DNA of 64,000 nucleotides from an uncultured Sphingomonas sp. (lineage in GTDB: Bacteria > Pseudomonadota > Alphaproteobacteria > Sphingomonadales > Sphingomonadaceae): NCBI RefSeq assembly GCF_937859915.1, contig NZ_CALMAW010000024.1:1-64000 (forward strand). The letters are read 5' to 3'. This document shows, one piece after another, positions 15,436 through 24,691 of this stretch (position 1 is its first letter; each line of letters opens with the position of its first letter). The notes beneath the pieces were generated by a model. It saw nothing but the letters and a program-made list of their open reading frames with translations. It ran no database searches and was not told the DNA's origin. A program made the translations under genes and the position numbers.

Positions 15436-16203
15436 CTAAGCGGCTTCGGCTTCGCGCGCGCGGCGGCGCTCGGTGAACCAGATCGCGATCAGCGCGAACT
15501 CGTAGAGCAGCACCAGCGGCACCGCGAGCAGCAGCATCGACACGACATCGGGCGGCGCCAGCAATGCGGCGATGCCGAAGATCGCGACCACCGCATAGCG
15601 CCGGCCCTTGACGAGCTGGGTGCGCGTGACGATCCCCGCGCGCTCGAGCAGCATCATCAGCACCGGCAGTAGAAACGCGACGCCGAAGCCGAACAGGAAT
15701 TTGGTGACGAAGGCGAGATAATTGCCGATCGCCGGCAGCGCCTCCTGCTGGATCCCGCCGACATTGCCCTGGAAACCGAGCAGGAAGTGCAGCGCCAGTG
15801 GCATCGCCATATAATAGGCCATCGCCGCGCCCGACAGGAACAGCACTGGGGTCAGGATGAGGAACGGCAGCAGCGCGCGCTTCTCCTTGCCGTAGAGCCC
15901 GGGTGCGACGAACCGCCAGATCTGGTTGGCGACGACGGGGAAGCTCAGCATGATCGCCGAAAATAGCGCCACCTTGAGCTTGGCGAAAAACGCCTCGAAC
16001 ACGTCGGTATAGATCAGCTTGCCCTGACCCGCACGCAGCAGCGGCTGAACCAGGAAGGCGAAGATATTCTCCGCGAAATAATAGCACACGCAGAACGCCA
16101 GCCCGAGCGCAGCGAACGCCCAGATCAGCCGGCGCCTGAGCTCGATCAGATGTTCGAGAAGCGGCGCACGCGTGTCGTCGAGCTCGTCCTCGCCCCCGGT
16201 CAT
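15436..16203 (-). CDS. tatC: Sec-independent protein translocase subunit TatC
   Basis: A 255-residue polytopic inner-membrane protein, the twin-arginine signal receptor of the Tat pathway. It shows the N-terminal LLEHLIELRRRLIW motif, the FAENIFAFLVQPL first periplasmic segment, the conserved FxAxLKVALF start of TM2, and the FVAPGLYGKEKRALLPF loop. Six hydrophobic helices are visible. It follows tatB by 3 bases and tatA before that, so the operon encodes the full TatABC translocase. Confidence 0.95.
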   Translation of the reverse strand: MTGGEDELDDTRAPLLEHLIELRRRLIWAFAALGLAFCVCYYFAENIFAFLVQPLLRAGQGKLIYTDVFEAFFAKLKVALFSAIMLSFPVVANQIWRFVAPGLYGKEKRALLPFLILTPVLFLSGAAMAYYMAMPLALHFLLGFQGNVGGIQQEALPAIGNYLAFVTKFLFGFGVAFLLPVLMMLLERAGIVTRTQLVKGRRYAVVAIFGIAALLAPPDVVSMLLLAVPLVLLYEFALIAIWFTERRRAREAEAA

Positions 16204-16206
16204 CGT

Positions 16207-16581
16207 TCAGCCCTGCCGCTGGGCTTCAGCGGGCGGTGTCGGCTGATGCTCAAGCGCGACGGCCGCCTCGGACGGTGACGCGATCGCAGGCACAGACGCA
16301 GGCGCCGCGATCTCCCCGGCCGGCGTCGCCCCACCGCCGATCAGATCGGCATGCTCGCGCATGATCCGCTCGTTCTCGGCTTTCCACTTCGCTTCCATCT
16401 CATGCAACTCGGCATCGCGGACCATGTCGTCCATCGCGGTGCGGAAATGGCGTGCCATCGTCCGCCCCTTGCCGACCCACTGGCCGACGAAGCGCATCAC
16501 GCGCGGCAGGTCCTTGGGACCAATGAAGACAATCGCGACGAGGGCCACGAGCATCATCTCGGACGGGGCGATATCGAACAT
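16207..16581 (-). CDS. tatB: Sec-independent protein translocase subunit TatB
   Basis: A 124-residue protein with one N-terminal membrane helix (MLVALVAIVFIGPKDLPRV), the glutamate at position 8 (MFDIAPSE) typical of TatB, and the FIGPKDLP hinge. A long amphipathic helix (about 35-80) and a proline/alanine-rich tail follow. TatB with TatC forms the substrate receptor. It lies between tatA and tatC. Confidence 0.92.
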   Translation of the reverse strand: MFDIAPSEMMLVALVAIVFIGPKDLPRVMRFVGQWVGKGRTMARHFRTAMDDMVRDAELHEMEAKWKAENERIMREHADLIGGGATPAGEIAAPASVPAIASPSEAAVALEHQPTPPAEAQRQG

Positions 16582-16616
16582 CGACGCTCAGTGCTGGAGG
16601 GACGGTCGCGACGCGC

Positions 16617-16871
16617 TCAGTCGTGCGGCCGGTCGTCGCGCATCGGCTGGAGGTTGCGATCGACGGTCGGATCGAGCGGCGCCTGCTGCTGAAGCTGCGC
16701 GGTGGTACGCGGCGGCACGGGATGGGTGGCGTCGTCTTCGTCAGCCATGCCCTTCTTGAACTGCTTCACGCCCTTGGCGACATCGCCCATCAACGCGGAG
16801 AAGCGGCCGCCGCCGAGCAGGAGCGCCGCGACCACGGCGAGAAGCAGGATGTGCGGAAGGGACAGGCCCAT
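16617..16871 (-). CDS. tatA: Sec-independent protein translocase subunit TatA
   Basis: An 84-residue single-pass protein that oligomerises to form the Tat channel. The N-terminal helix (PHILLLAVVAALLL) leads into a GGGRFSALMGDVAKGVKQFKKG amphipathic helix that matches TatA, although the usual F-G hinge is replaced by GGGRF as in other alphaproteobacteria. The tail is charged and ends with DDRPHD. It is 32 bases after scpB and 35 before tatB. Confidence 0.92.
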   Translation of the reverse strand: MGLSLPHILLLAVVAALLLGGGRFSALMGDVAKGVKQFKKGMADEDDATHPVPPRTTAQLQQQAPLDPTVDRNLQPMRDDRPHD

Positions 16872-16903
16872 GACAAATCTCCGGAAGGATAATTAACCCC
16901 TAT

Positions 16904-17476
16904 CTAGGCGTCATCGTCGCCGCTTGCTACCTCGACGTTGAAAAGCGCTTCGTCGACCGGATCGAGCAGCCCCGCGGCGCGCAGATCGTCGATCCCCGGC
17001 AGGTCGCGCCGGCTGGCCAGGCCGAAATGCGTGAGGAAGCTTGCGGTGGTCGCGTAGATCAGCGGCCGCCCCGGCACCTCGCGCCGGCCGGCCGGCCGCA
17101 CCCAGCCAGCCTCCATCAGCACGTCGAGCGTCCCCTTAGAGATCTGGACGCCGCGAATCGCCTCGATCTCGGCCCGGCTGACGGGCTCGTGATAGGCGAT
17201 GATCGCCAATGTCTCGATCGCAGCGCGGCTAAGCCGACGCGGTTCTTCGCGCGTTCGGCGCAGGATGTGCGCAAGATCGGGCGCGGTTTCGAAATGCCAG
17301 CGTCCGCCGCGTTCGACCGGCCGAATGCCACGCGACGCATAGCGCTCGACGAGCGTCGCGAGGGCGGTAGCGACATCGACGCCCTCTCCCGCCGCGGCCG
17401 CGATCTCGGCGACCGACAGCGACTGCTCGGCGGCGAACAACACCGCCTCGACGGCTCGATCGTCATGCCCGATCAT
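16904..17476 (-). CDS. scpB: Segregation and condensation protein ScpB
   Basis: A 190-residue winged-helix kleisin partner of the SMC-ScpAB condensin, needed for chromosome compaction and segregation. It shows the ScpB pattern of an N-terminal AVEALFAAEQSLSVAEIA-like segment, the ALATLVERYASRGIRPVERGGRW hinge, and AAIETLAIIAYHEPVSRAEIE with RGVQISKGTLDVL in the second winged helix. The ATG at 17476 overlaps the scpA stop by 4 bases (ATGA). Confidence 0.93.
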   Translation of the reverse strand: MIGHDDRAVEAVLFAAEQSLSVAEIAAAAGEGVDVATALATLVERYASRGIRPVERGGRWHFETAPDLAHILRRTREEPRRLSRAAIETLAIIAYHEPVSRAEIEAIRGVQISKGTLDVLMEAGWVRPAGRREVPGRPLIYATTASFLTHFGLASRRDLPGIDDLRAAGLLDPVDEALFNVEVASGDDDA

Positions 17477-18195
17477 GCCGCGCGGACCCACAGCGTTGCA
17501 AAGGCCGCATCCTGTCGCAGCTCGAGCCGGCCCTGCTTGGCAAGTTCGAGCATCGCGAGGAAGCTTGACGCCCGCGCCGACCGCGCCATCGTGGGATCGC
17601 TGGTTGTGGGTAGGAAGCCTTCGAGCGCAGTCCAGTCGAGCGTATGGCCGAGCATCGCCTCGACGCGCTGCAGGGCGGCGTCGAGCATCATCACCGGGCG
17701 GCGCGAGACGACGTGGAGCACCGGGACGTTGCGCGCGGTGATCGCGCCATAGGCGGTGATCAGATCGTAGAGATCGGCCTGCCACGCCGCCTTGCGGATC
17801 ACGCGCAGCCCTTCCGGCGCGCCGCGCGCGAAGACGTCGCGCCCGATCCGGTCGCGCGCCATCAGCCGCGCCCCTGCCTCGCGCATCGCATCGAGCCGCT
17901 GGAGACGCAGTTGCAGTCGCAGTGCCAGTTCGGCGGGGTCCGGCTCGATGTCGGGATCGCGCGGCAGCAGCAGCCCCGATTTGAGATAGGCCAGCCACGC
18001 CGCCATCACGAGATAATCGGCGGCGATCTCGAGCTTGAGCGCGCGCGCGTCCTCGATGAAGGCGAGATATTGTTCGACCAGGGCAAGGATCGACAATTCG
18101 CGCAGATCGACCTTCTGCGAGCGCGCCAGCGTCAGCAGCAGATCGAGCGGCCCCTCCCAGCCGTCGATGTCGATCGTGAGCGTGTCGTCGTCCAT
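17473..18195 (-). CDS. scpA: Segregation and condensation protein ScpA (kleisin)
   Basis: A 240-residue kleisin that bridges SMC heads. The N-terminal WEGPLDLLLTLARSQKVDL motif, the YLVMAAWLAYLKSGLLLP helix and the C-terminal winged helix (SSFLAMLELAKQGRLELRQD) are all in place. It precedes scpB with a 4-base overlap. The upstream neighbour nagZ is separated by a 165-base gap that holds an inverted repeat. Confidence 0.93.
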   Translation of the reverse strand: MDDDTLTIDIDGWEGPLDLLLTLARSQKVDLRELSILALVEQYLAFIEDARALKLEIAADYLVMAAWLAYLKSGLLLPRDPDIEPDPAELALRLQLRLQRLDAMREAGARLMARDRIGRDVFARGAPEGLRVIRKAAWQADLYDLITAYGAITARNVPVLHVVSRRPVMMLDAALQRVEAMLGHTLDWTALEGFLPTTSDPTMARSARASSFLAMLELAKQGRLELRQDAAFATLWVRAA

Positions 18196-18259
18196 GGGGG
18201 CAAGCTAGCGCGCGACCGCCGCGCTGCCAAACCGGGGGAATGCGAATTTCGCAGCGCTA

Positions 18260-18360
18260 CCGTTCCCTGGCGAACGCCGGGGCCCAGGTCTCACGCTTGC
18301 AATTGCCGTCACCTCCGCCACGGGTTCGGGGCCTGGGCTCCGGCTTCCGCCGGGGAACGG
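18260..18360. repeat. Paired inverted repeat (REPIN-like) between nagZ and scpA
   Basis: Two 29-base arms, 18260-18288 and 18332-18360, are inverted copies of each other with four mismatches (both run CCGTTCCC-x-GGCG...GCCGG-x-GCCCAGG on opposite strands), separated by 43 bases. The second arm touches the nagZ stop codon. The pair could form a long hairpin in the nagZ-scpA transcript. Organisation as two inverted palindromic units resembles REPINs. Confidence 0.65.
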
Positions 18361-19368
18361 CTAAGCCAAGGCCAGCAGCGCGTCTCGCCGCGCGGCGAGA
18401 TCGTCGAAGCTGTCGACCGGCGCCGCACCGGCGATCGTCGCCATCGCGCGATCGAGCCGCGTCATCGCCGCCGCGCCGATCGGCCCCAGCGCGCCCGCCA
18501 CCGCTTCCATCTCGGCGAGATCGCCCGAGCAGTGCAGCGCGATGTCGCAGCCGGCCGCGATCACGCCGCCCGCGCGCTCGCTGAAATCGCCGGACAGCGC
18601 GCGCATGCCGAGGTCGTCGGACATCAGCAGTCCGTCGAAGCCGATCCGGCCGCGGATGATGTCGGCGATCACGACCGGCGACAGGCTGGCGCAGCGCTCC
18701 GCGTCCCAGGCGGTGTAGACGACGTGCGCGGTCATTCCCATCGGCGCGTCGCGCAATCGCTCGAACGGACGGATGTCGTCGGCAAGCGCCGCGTCGGACG
18801 CTGTGACGACGGGCAGTACCTTGTGGCTATCCGCCATCGCGCGGCCATGGCCGGGCATATGCTTGACGACGCCGACGACGCCGCCCTCGCGCAAGCCGTC
18901 GAGCACCAACCGGCCGAGCGAGGCGACCTGGATCGGGTCGGCACCGAACGAGCGGTCGCCGATGATCGCATCGGCATCGGGCCGGCGCACATCGAGCAGC
19001 GGCAGGCAGTCGACGGTGATGCCCGACTCGCGCAACATCACTGCGATCGCCAGCGCGTTGAGCCGCACCGCCTCCATCGCCGAGACCGGCGCTTTCTCAT
19101 ACAAGCGGGCAAAGGGTTCGGCGGCCGGCAGCTCCGGCCATTCGGGCGGCGCCATACGCTGGACGCGCCCGCCCTCCTGGTCGATCAGGATCGGCAGATC
19201 GTCGCGTCCCGACAGCGCACGCAGATTGTCGGTCAGCGCGCGCAATTGCGCACGATCGACGCAATTGCGCTTGAAGAGGATGTAGCCGGCCGGGTCGGCC
19301 GCGCGGAAGAAGCTGCGTTCGGCCTCGCCGAGCACCGGCCCGGCGAGGCCCAGAAAGGCCGGTATCAT
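18361..19368 (-). CDS. nagZ: Beta-N-acetylhexosaminidase NagZ
   Basis: A 335-residue glycoside hydrolase family 3 enzyme that removes N-acetylglucosamine from anhydro-muropeptides during cytosolic wall recycling. Visible signatures are the early DQEGGRVQRM motif, KHMPGHGRAMADSH with the catalytic loop histidine, and SDDLGM with the nucleophile aspartate. Length matches NagZ (about 340) and there is no signal peptide. It lies between the SPOR protein and scpA, the arrangement seen in sphingomonads. Confidence 0.93.
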   Translation of the reverse strand: MIPAFLGLAGPVLGEAERSFFRAADPAGYILFKRNCVDRAQLRALTDNLRALSGRDDLPILIDQEGGRVQRMAPPEWPELPAAEPFARLYEKAPVSAMEAVRLNALAIAVMLRESGITVDCLPLLDVRRPDADAIIGDRSFGADPIQVASLGRLVLDGLREGGVVGVVKHMPGHGRAMADSHKVLPVVTASDAALADDIRPFERLRDAPMGMTAHVVYTAWDAERCASLSPVVIADIIRGRIGFDGLLMSDDLGMRALSGDFSERAGGVIAAGCDIALHCSGDLAEMEAVAGALGPIGAAAMTRLDRAMATIAGAAPVDSFDDLAARRDALLALA

Positions 19369-19386
19369 GGGGTCAGGCGCTACGCC

Positions 19387-20184
19387 TCAGCCGACGACCG
19401 TGCAAGCCTCGCCCGCGACCTTGAGCTTCGAGCAGACCGTCGCGGCCTGGCCGCCGGCACCGGCGCGGAGCCGGTAATAGGTCTTGCCGTTGACCTCGGC
19501 CTTGACCACCGAATGGGTCAACGCGCCGAGATAGGCATAGCGGCCTGACAGCGACTTCCAGGCGGCGTCGGCCTTGGCCTGGCTGTCGAGCGCGCCGAGC
19601 TGGATCGTCCCGCCTGCAGCCGGAGCCGATGCGGTGACCGACTCGACGGGGGCGACCTTGGCCGGTGCCGGCTTGGCGGGGGCAAGCTTCGCCGACGCGA
19701 CCGGGGTGGGCTCAGGCTTGGCGGTCTCGGCCTTGGCGGGCGCGATCTTGGCGGGCGCGATCTTGGCCGGCTCGACCGGCTTCGCCTCGGGCGCCTTGGC
19801 ATCCGCGGTCTTGCCCTTGATCGGCGCCTCGGGAATCGCGGAGAGGTCAATCTTGGCGTTGGGGTCGGCGCCTTCGCTCGCCGCGTAGCTCGAATCGCCC
19901 TGGCCCTTGACCTGCATGCCGCCGGCATCGGCCGGCTTGGTCTTGTAGGGACCGGACTGCGCCGCGATCAGCGTCGGGTCGCTCGCCGAGGTACCGGGGC
20001 CGCCCGCACGCTGCTTGAGCCAATAGACGCCGCCGACGACGAGACCCAGCGCGATCAACGCCACCACGACACCCGCGATCAGGCGGGCGGCAGAGACGCC
20101 TTCTTCGGCGCCCTCCTCGTCCACCGGCTCCAGCCAGGGCAGGCGATCCTCTTCCATAGTGCCACGCCCAAGGTCCGACATCAT
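19387..20184 (-). CDS. SPOR-domain membrane protein
   Basis: A 265-residue inner-membrane protein: a cytosolic acidic start, one transmembrane helix (about 33-53, LIAGVVVALIALGLVVGGVYW), a long alanine/lysine/proline-rich periplasmic linker with repeated PAK units, and a C-terminal SPOR domain (about 190-265, beginning IQLGALDSQAKADAAW). SPOR domains bind denuded glycan at the septum, so a division-associated role is likely. The first ATG at 20184 shares a base with the argS stop (TAATG); the second ATG is 3 bases later. Confidence 0.88.
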   Translation of the reverse strand: MMSDLGRGTMEEDRLPWLEPVDEEGAEEGVSAARLIAGVVVALIALGLVVGGVYWLKQRAGGPGTSASDPTLIAAQSGPYKTKPADAGGMQVKGQGDSSYAASEGADPNAKIDLSAIPEAPIKGKTADAKAPEAKPVEPAKIAPAKIAPAKAETAKPEPTPVASAKLAPAKPAPAKVAPVESVTASAPAAGGTIQLGALDSQAKADAAWKSLSGRYAYLGALTHSVVKAEVNGKTYYRLRAGAGGQAATVCSKLKVAGEACTVVG

Positions 20185-21908
20185 TACATCTCCTCGGCCG
20201 CGGCGACCCCCATGATCGCCAGACCGTTTCGCACTATCTGCCCGATGGCTTCGGCAAGGGAAAGCCGTGCTTGTGTCGTAGCGGGATCGCCCTGCACCAA
20301 AAAGCGACGATCGGGCGCGTCGTTGCCGCGATTCCACAGCGCGTGGAACGCGCCGGCGAGATCGTAGAGGTAGAAGGCGACGCGATGCGGCTCGCGCGTC
20401 GCGGCGGCCTGCTCGACGATCCGCGGGAATTGCGCGGCGAGCCGGACGAGTCCGAGCTCCTCGTCGTCGAGCCGCGCCCAGTCGGCCGCGCCCTCGCCCG
20501 CCAGGCCGAGTTCGGCCGCCTTGCGCTGCACCGAGCGAATCCGGGCATGCGCATATTGGACGTAGAAGACCGGATTGTCCTTCGAGGCCTCGACCACCTT
20601 GGCGAAGTCGAAATCCATCTGCGCGTCGGCCTTGCGGGTCAGCATCGTGAAGCGGACGACGTCGCGCCCGACCTCGCGCACGACATCGGCCAGCGTCACG
20701 AACTGCCCCGAGCGCTTGGACATTTTGACCGGCTCGCCGTTACGCAGCAGCTTGACCATCTGAACAAGCTTGACGTCGAAGCGCTTGCCGCCGGTGAGCG
20801 CCTTCACGGCCGCCTGGATGCGGCTGACGGTGCCGGCATGATCGGCGCCCCAGATGTCGATCAGTTCGTCGGCCTCTGCCGCCTTCTGCGCGTGATACGC
20901 GAGATCGGTGCCGAAATAGGTGAGCCCGCCCTTGGAGTTGCGCACCGGGCGATCCTGGTCGTCGCCGAACTGCGTCGAGCGGAACAGCGTCATCTCGACC
21001 GGCTCCCAGTCGTCGGGAAGCTTGCCTTTGGGCGCCTCGAGCACGCCCTGGTAGAGCAGGCCCTTGGCCTCGAGCTCCGCAAAGGCGGCCGTGACCTTGC
21101 CGGAATCCTGGACCTCGGCCTCGGAGGCGAACAGGTCGTGATGGATGCCGAGCAAAGCGAGGTCGGCGCGGATCATGTCGAGCATCGCCGCCACCGCCTT
21201 GGCACGGAACAGGTCGAGCCATTCGGCCTCCGGCGCCCTGGCATAGCGTTCGCCAAATTCGGCGGCGAGCGCGGCACCGACGGGCACCAGATAGTCGCCC
21301 GGGTAGAAACCCTCCGGAATCTCGCCGATGTCCTCGCCGAGCGCTTCGCGGTAGCGCAGATGCGCCGAGCGGCCGAGCGTCTGGACCTGCGACCCGGCGT
21401 CGTTGACATAATATTCGCGCGTCACCGGATGACCGACGAAGGCGAGCAGGCTGGCCAGCGCATCGCCGACGACCGCGCCGCGGCAATGGCCCATGTGCAT
21501 CGGCCCGGTCGGGTTCGCCGAGACATATTCGACGTTGACGCGGTGCCCCGCGCCCGCGGTCGAGCGGCCATAGTCGCCGCGCAGGTCGAGGATCGCCGCG
21601 AGTTCGTCGTGCCACACGTCCGGCGCGAGCCGCAGGTTGACGAAGCCCGGCCCCGCGATCTCGACTGCGGTGACGCCCGGGATCTGCGCCAGCTTGGGCA
21701 GCAGCAGCGCGGCCAGCGCGCGCGGATTGCTGCCGGCGGGCTTGGCGAGCACCATCGCGGCATTGGTCGACAGGTCGCCATGGCTCGGATCGCGCGGCGG
21801 CTCGATCGAGACCGCGCGGCGTGGCAGGCCCGGCGGCAGCGCGCCATCGGCTTCGAGACCATCGAGGATACGGCCGATCTCATCGGCGAAACGGAGGTAG
21901 AGCGTCAC
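20184..21908 (-). CDS. argS: Arginine--tRNA ligase
   Basis: A 574-residue class I aminoacyl-tRNA synthetase. It has the N-terminal Add-1 domain, the HIGH-type motif in SANPTGPMHMGH, the KMSKR loop, and the DALR anticodon-binding domain with the VQYAHARIRSV motif. The start is GTG at 21908, which gives the usual beginning LYLRFADEIGRIL; the frame stays open for another 330 codons upstream without homology. It heads the argS-SPOR-nagZ-scpAB-tatABC run. Confidence 0.95.
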   Translation of the reverse strand: MTLYLRFADEIGRILDGLEADGALPPGLPRRAVSIEPPRDPSHGDLSTNAAMVLAKPAGSNPRALAALLLPKLAQIPGVTAVEIAGPGFVNLRLAPDVWHDELAAILDLRGDYGRSTAGAGHRVNVEYVSANPTGPMHMGHCRGAVVGDALASLLAFVGHPVTREYYVNDAGSQVQTLGRSAHLRYREALGEDIGEIPEGFYPGDYLVPVGAALAAEFGERYARAPEAEWLDLFRAKAVAAMLDMIRADLALLGIHHDLFASEAEVQDSGKVTAAFAELEAKGLLYQGVLEAPKGKLPDDWEPVEMTLFRSTQFGDDQDRPVRNSKGGLTYFGTDLAYHAQKAAEADELIDIWGADHAGTVSRIQAAVKALTGGKRFDVKLVQMVKLLRNGEPVKMSKRSGQFVTLADVVREVGRDVVRFTMLTRKADAQMDFDFAKVVEASKDNPVFYVQYAHARIRSVQRKAAELGLAGEGAADWARLDDEELGLVRLAAQFPRIVEQAAATREPHRVAFYLYDLAGAFHALWNRGNDAPDRRFLVQGDPATTQARLSLAEAIGQIVRNGLAIMGVAAAEEM

Positions 21909-22136
21909 GGGCGGTCCGGTCTTGTGCTGGCGGTGCGGGCCTGCGCCTGTAGCGTGGCGGCGGCGGCGGGGCAAACCGACTGCGGCATCTCTCGATCTGT
22001 CGCTCGCGTGCGCAGATGCGGGCTTCGCCTTGTGCCGCGGCGAGCTCCCGACGTCCGCCGCCGAACCGCGCCCGCGATGATTGCCGCGCCACATCGCCCC
22101 GATTGCGGATGCTGCTTGGAGATGCGATCCTGCGGC

Positions 22137-23195
22137 ATGCAGGACGTTGCGCCGACCGCGAAAAGGACATCCGGCTGGCTTTCGGTCGCGGGCTTCGCCG
22201 GGCTCGGCGCGTTCGCCGCCATGTCGCTCGGTCGCGTGCGAAAATTGCGCAGGGTGTCGCCGGACCTGCGCAGCGCCGGGCTGATGTTGATGCCGCCAAT
22301 CGCGGCGCCGCTGATACCGATGATCCGGCACGCGACGCGGCGGCGCGCTGCATCGACACCGGTGCCGGACGGCGTCGCCGTGTCGTACCAGCATGTCCGC
22401 GGCGCGCCTGGCGCACCGGACGTTCGTGTGATGACGGTCGCACGGGCCGGCCATGCCGGGACGGGCCCGGCGCTGCTCTGGCTGCACGGCGGCGGCTATG
22501 TGTTCGGCACGCCGGAGATGGACCTGCCTTTGCTGGCACGCATCGTCGAGCGCGCGGATATCCGGATCTTTAGCGTCGACTATCGGCTCGCGCCGCACGC
22601 CCCTTATCCCGCCGCACTCGACGATGCGATGGCGGCGCTGCGCTGGATCGTCGAAGGCGCCGCGGCGCTTGGCGTAGACCCGCGGCGTATCGCAATCGGC
22701 GGCAACAGCGCAGGCGGCGGGCTTGCAGCCGCACTCGCGCAACGCGCCTGCGACGAGGGCATGACGCCTGCCTTCCAGCTGCTGATGTACCCGATGCTCG
22801 ATGACCGGACGGTCTGTCGGGGCGACCGGCAGGGCCGCGGGGAGCTGGTCTGGACACCGCGCAACAACCGCCATGGCTGGGCCGCCTATCTCGGTCATCC
22901 GCCCTGCCGCGATGACGCGCCATCCTATGCGGCACCAGCCCGACGCGAACAGCTAGGCGGCCTGCCTCCGGCCTGGATCGGCGTCGGCACGCTCGACCTC
23001 TTCCACGACGAGGATGTCGCCTATGCGGAGCGGCTGCGCGCGGCGGGCGTCCCGTGCGCGCTCGCCGTCGTCGCCGATGCCCCGCATGCGTTCGACCTGT
23101 TCAATTTCGAGTCGCGGATTGCGCACCATTTCCACGACGGGATGATTTCGGCGCTGCTCGCAGCCTATGCGAAGATCACGCCGACGCCGCCCTAG
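22137..23195 (+). CDS. Alpha/beta hydrolase of the hormone-sensitive lipase family
   Basis: A 352-residue esterase. The HSL oxyanion motif HGGGYVFG and the nucleophile elbow GNSAGGG are present, with the acid in DLFHDED and the histidine in ADAPHAFDLF. An N-terminal hydrophobic segment (LSVAGFAGLGAFAAMSL) may anchor it. The start is uncertain: ATG at 22137 is chosen, ATG at 22122 and ATG at 22221 are alternatives. It overlaps the convergent UVR-motif gene by 4 bases at the 3' end. Substrate is probably a short acyl ester, not determinable here. Confidence 0.82.
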   Translation: MQDVAPTAKRTSGWLSVAGFAGLGAFAAMSLGRVRKLRRVSPDLRSAGLMLMPPIAAPLIPMIRHATRRRAASTPVPDGVAVSYQHVRGAPGAPDVRVMTVARAGHAGTGPALLWLHGGGYVFGTPEMDLPLLARIVERADIRIFSVDYRLAPHAPYPAALDDAMAALRWIVEGAAALGVDPRRIAIGGNSAGGGLAAALAQRACDEGMTPAFQLLMYPMLDDRTVCRGDRQGRGELVWTPRNNRHGWAAYLGHPPCRDDAPSYAAPARREQLGGLPPAWIGVGTLDLFHDEDVAYAERLRAAGVPCALAVVADAPHAFDLFNFESRIAHHFHDGMISALLAAYAKITPTPP

Positions 23196-23476
23196 CCGCG
23201 CCGCGGGCGACGTCCTTGGCTGCGCGTCATCGGATCGGGCTTGGGCGGCGCCTTCCAGCCAGGGGGCGGCGTCAGGCGCTGCTGGCTGGACCCCAGGCCC
23301 ATCGCGCCCGGCTGTTGCCGCGTCAGGCCGGTCGTGTCGGCGGAGGCGGCCTCGTCCGCTTCGGCACCTCCGCGCATCAGGCTTATCCGATCGCGTAGCC
23401 GACGCGCCTCTTCGAAATCGAGCGCAGCCGCAGCGGCCTCCATCTGTACGCGTAGCTGGTCGATCGTCTCCGCCAT
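23192..23476 (-). CDS. Small UvrB/UvrC-motif protein
   Basis: A 94-residue protein whose first 36 residues form a UVR helical hairpin: IDQLRVQMEAAAAALDFEEA then RRLRDRI, the signature used by UvrB and UvrC to bind each other. The rest is basic and proline-rich (QGRRPRRG at the end), with no nuclease domain. Such small UVR proteins are widespread but their role is unknown. Confidence 0.75.
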   Translation of the reverse strand: MAETIDQLRVQMEAAAAALDFEEARRLRDRISLMRGGAEADEAASADTTGLTRQQPGAMGLGSSQQRLTPPPGWKAPPKPDPMTRSQGRRPRRG

Positions 23477-23527
23477 CTAACGACAACGTCCGTGCGATCC
23501 GCTGGGTTCACGCCGGTGACCGTCCGG

Positions 23528-24691
23528 TCAAAAACCTTCGGGCAGCGTCACCGGCCCGACCACCGCGCAATGACGCGTAATCGCATAGCGATCGGTCATG
23601 CCGGCAATGAAGTCGGCGATGTGGCGCGTGCGATCGGGATCGGCGGCGGGCAGCGTCCGGCGCCATTCCGGCGGGAGAAGAGACGGATCGGCGGCATAGG
23701 CCGCGAACAGCCGCACGAGCACGCCACGCGCCTCGTCCGCGACCGCAATCTGCGAGGGGCTGTGATACAGCGTCGCATACATGAAGCGCTTGAGCGCGCG
23801 CTCCTCGGCCGCCATCTCGCTCGAAAACCCCGCAAGCTCGACACCCGCCGAGCGGACGTCGGCGACGGTCTCGACACCCGCCGCCACGATCCGGCGACGC
23901 GTCTCTCCGATCACGTCGTTGACCATCACCCCGATCTGGTCGCGGACGAGTTCGCGTGCCAGGCCATCGTGCGGCACATCGGGATGGCGTTCGCAGACCG
24001 CACGCCACCGATCCGCGACCAGCGGCACCGTGCACAGCTGATCGAGATCGAGGATGCCGGCGCGAAGGCCGTCGTCGATGTCGTGATTGTCGTACGCAAT
24101 GTCGTCGGCGATCGCGGCGACCTGGGCTTCCAGGCTGGGCCAGCGATCGAGCGCGAGCGGAAACGTCGCATCGATCGCGGCCAGCGCCCACGGCGCGTCG
24201 GCGACCGGCCCATTATGCTTGGCGAGCCCCTCGAGCATGTCCCAGCTCAGATTGAGCCCGGCCCAGCGCGGATAGGGGCTTTCCAGCTGCGTCAGCACGC
24301 GCAGCGTGTGGGCATTGTGGTCGAAGCCCCCGGCGTGCGCGGTGGCGGCCTCGAGCGCGTCCTCGCCGGCATGGCCGAAAGGCGGGTGGCCGATGTCATG
24401 CGCTAGGCACAGCGCCTCGGTCAGATCCTCGTTGAGCCCCAATGCGCGGGCGATCGTGCGGCCGATCTGCGCGACCTCGAGGCTGTGGGTCAGCCGAACA
24501 CGGAAATGATCGCCGTCGGGGGCGATGAACACCTGCGTCTTGTGGCGCAGCCGGCGGAAGGCGATCGCATGGATGATGCGGTCGCGGTCCCGCTGGAAGG
24601 CGTCGCGCGGCCCCCGCGTCTCGCCGCTCGGCGCAGCATGCTGACGGACCGCGCCCACCGGGTCCGCCGCATAGGATGCAGGCTCCGTCAC
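23528..24691 (-). CDS. dgt: dGTP triphosphohydrolase-like HD protein
   Basis: A 387-residue HD-superfamily phosphohydrolase that splits dNTPs to nucleoside and triphosphate. It shows [10 protein letters not shown], then the metal-binding [13 protein letters not shown] and the HD pair in [16 protein letters not shown], and a third ligand in [14 protein letters not shown]. The length and [11 protein letters not shown] motif fit the shorter dGTPase-like group. The start overlaps the stop of the TPR/SPOR gene by 4 bases (ATGA). Confidence 0.9.
   Translation of the reverse strand: MTEPASYAADPVGAVRQHAAPSGETRGPRDAFQRDRDRIIHAIAFRRLRHKTQVFIAPDGDHFRVRLTHSLEVAQIGRTIARALGLNEDLTEALCLAHDIGHPPFGHAGEDALEAATAHAGGFDHNAHTLRVLTQLESPYPRWAGLNLSWDMLEGLAKHNGPVADAPWALAAIDATFPLALDRWPSLEAQVAAIADDIAYDNHDIDDGLRAGILDLDQLCTVPLVADRWRAVCERHPDVPHDGLARELVRDQIGVMVNDVIGETRRRIVAAGVETVADVRSAGVELAGFSSEMAAEERALKRFMYATLYHSPSQIAVADEARGVLVRLFAAYAADPSLLPPEWRRTLPAADPDRTRHIADFIAGMTDRYAITRHCAVVGPVTLPEGF

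Noticed and set aside
20271-22136. Long plus-strand open frame ahead of the HSL hydrolase
   Set aside because: It lies entirely opposite argS and has shadow-type composition; only the part after about 22137 codes for the hydrolase.
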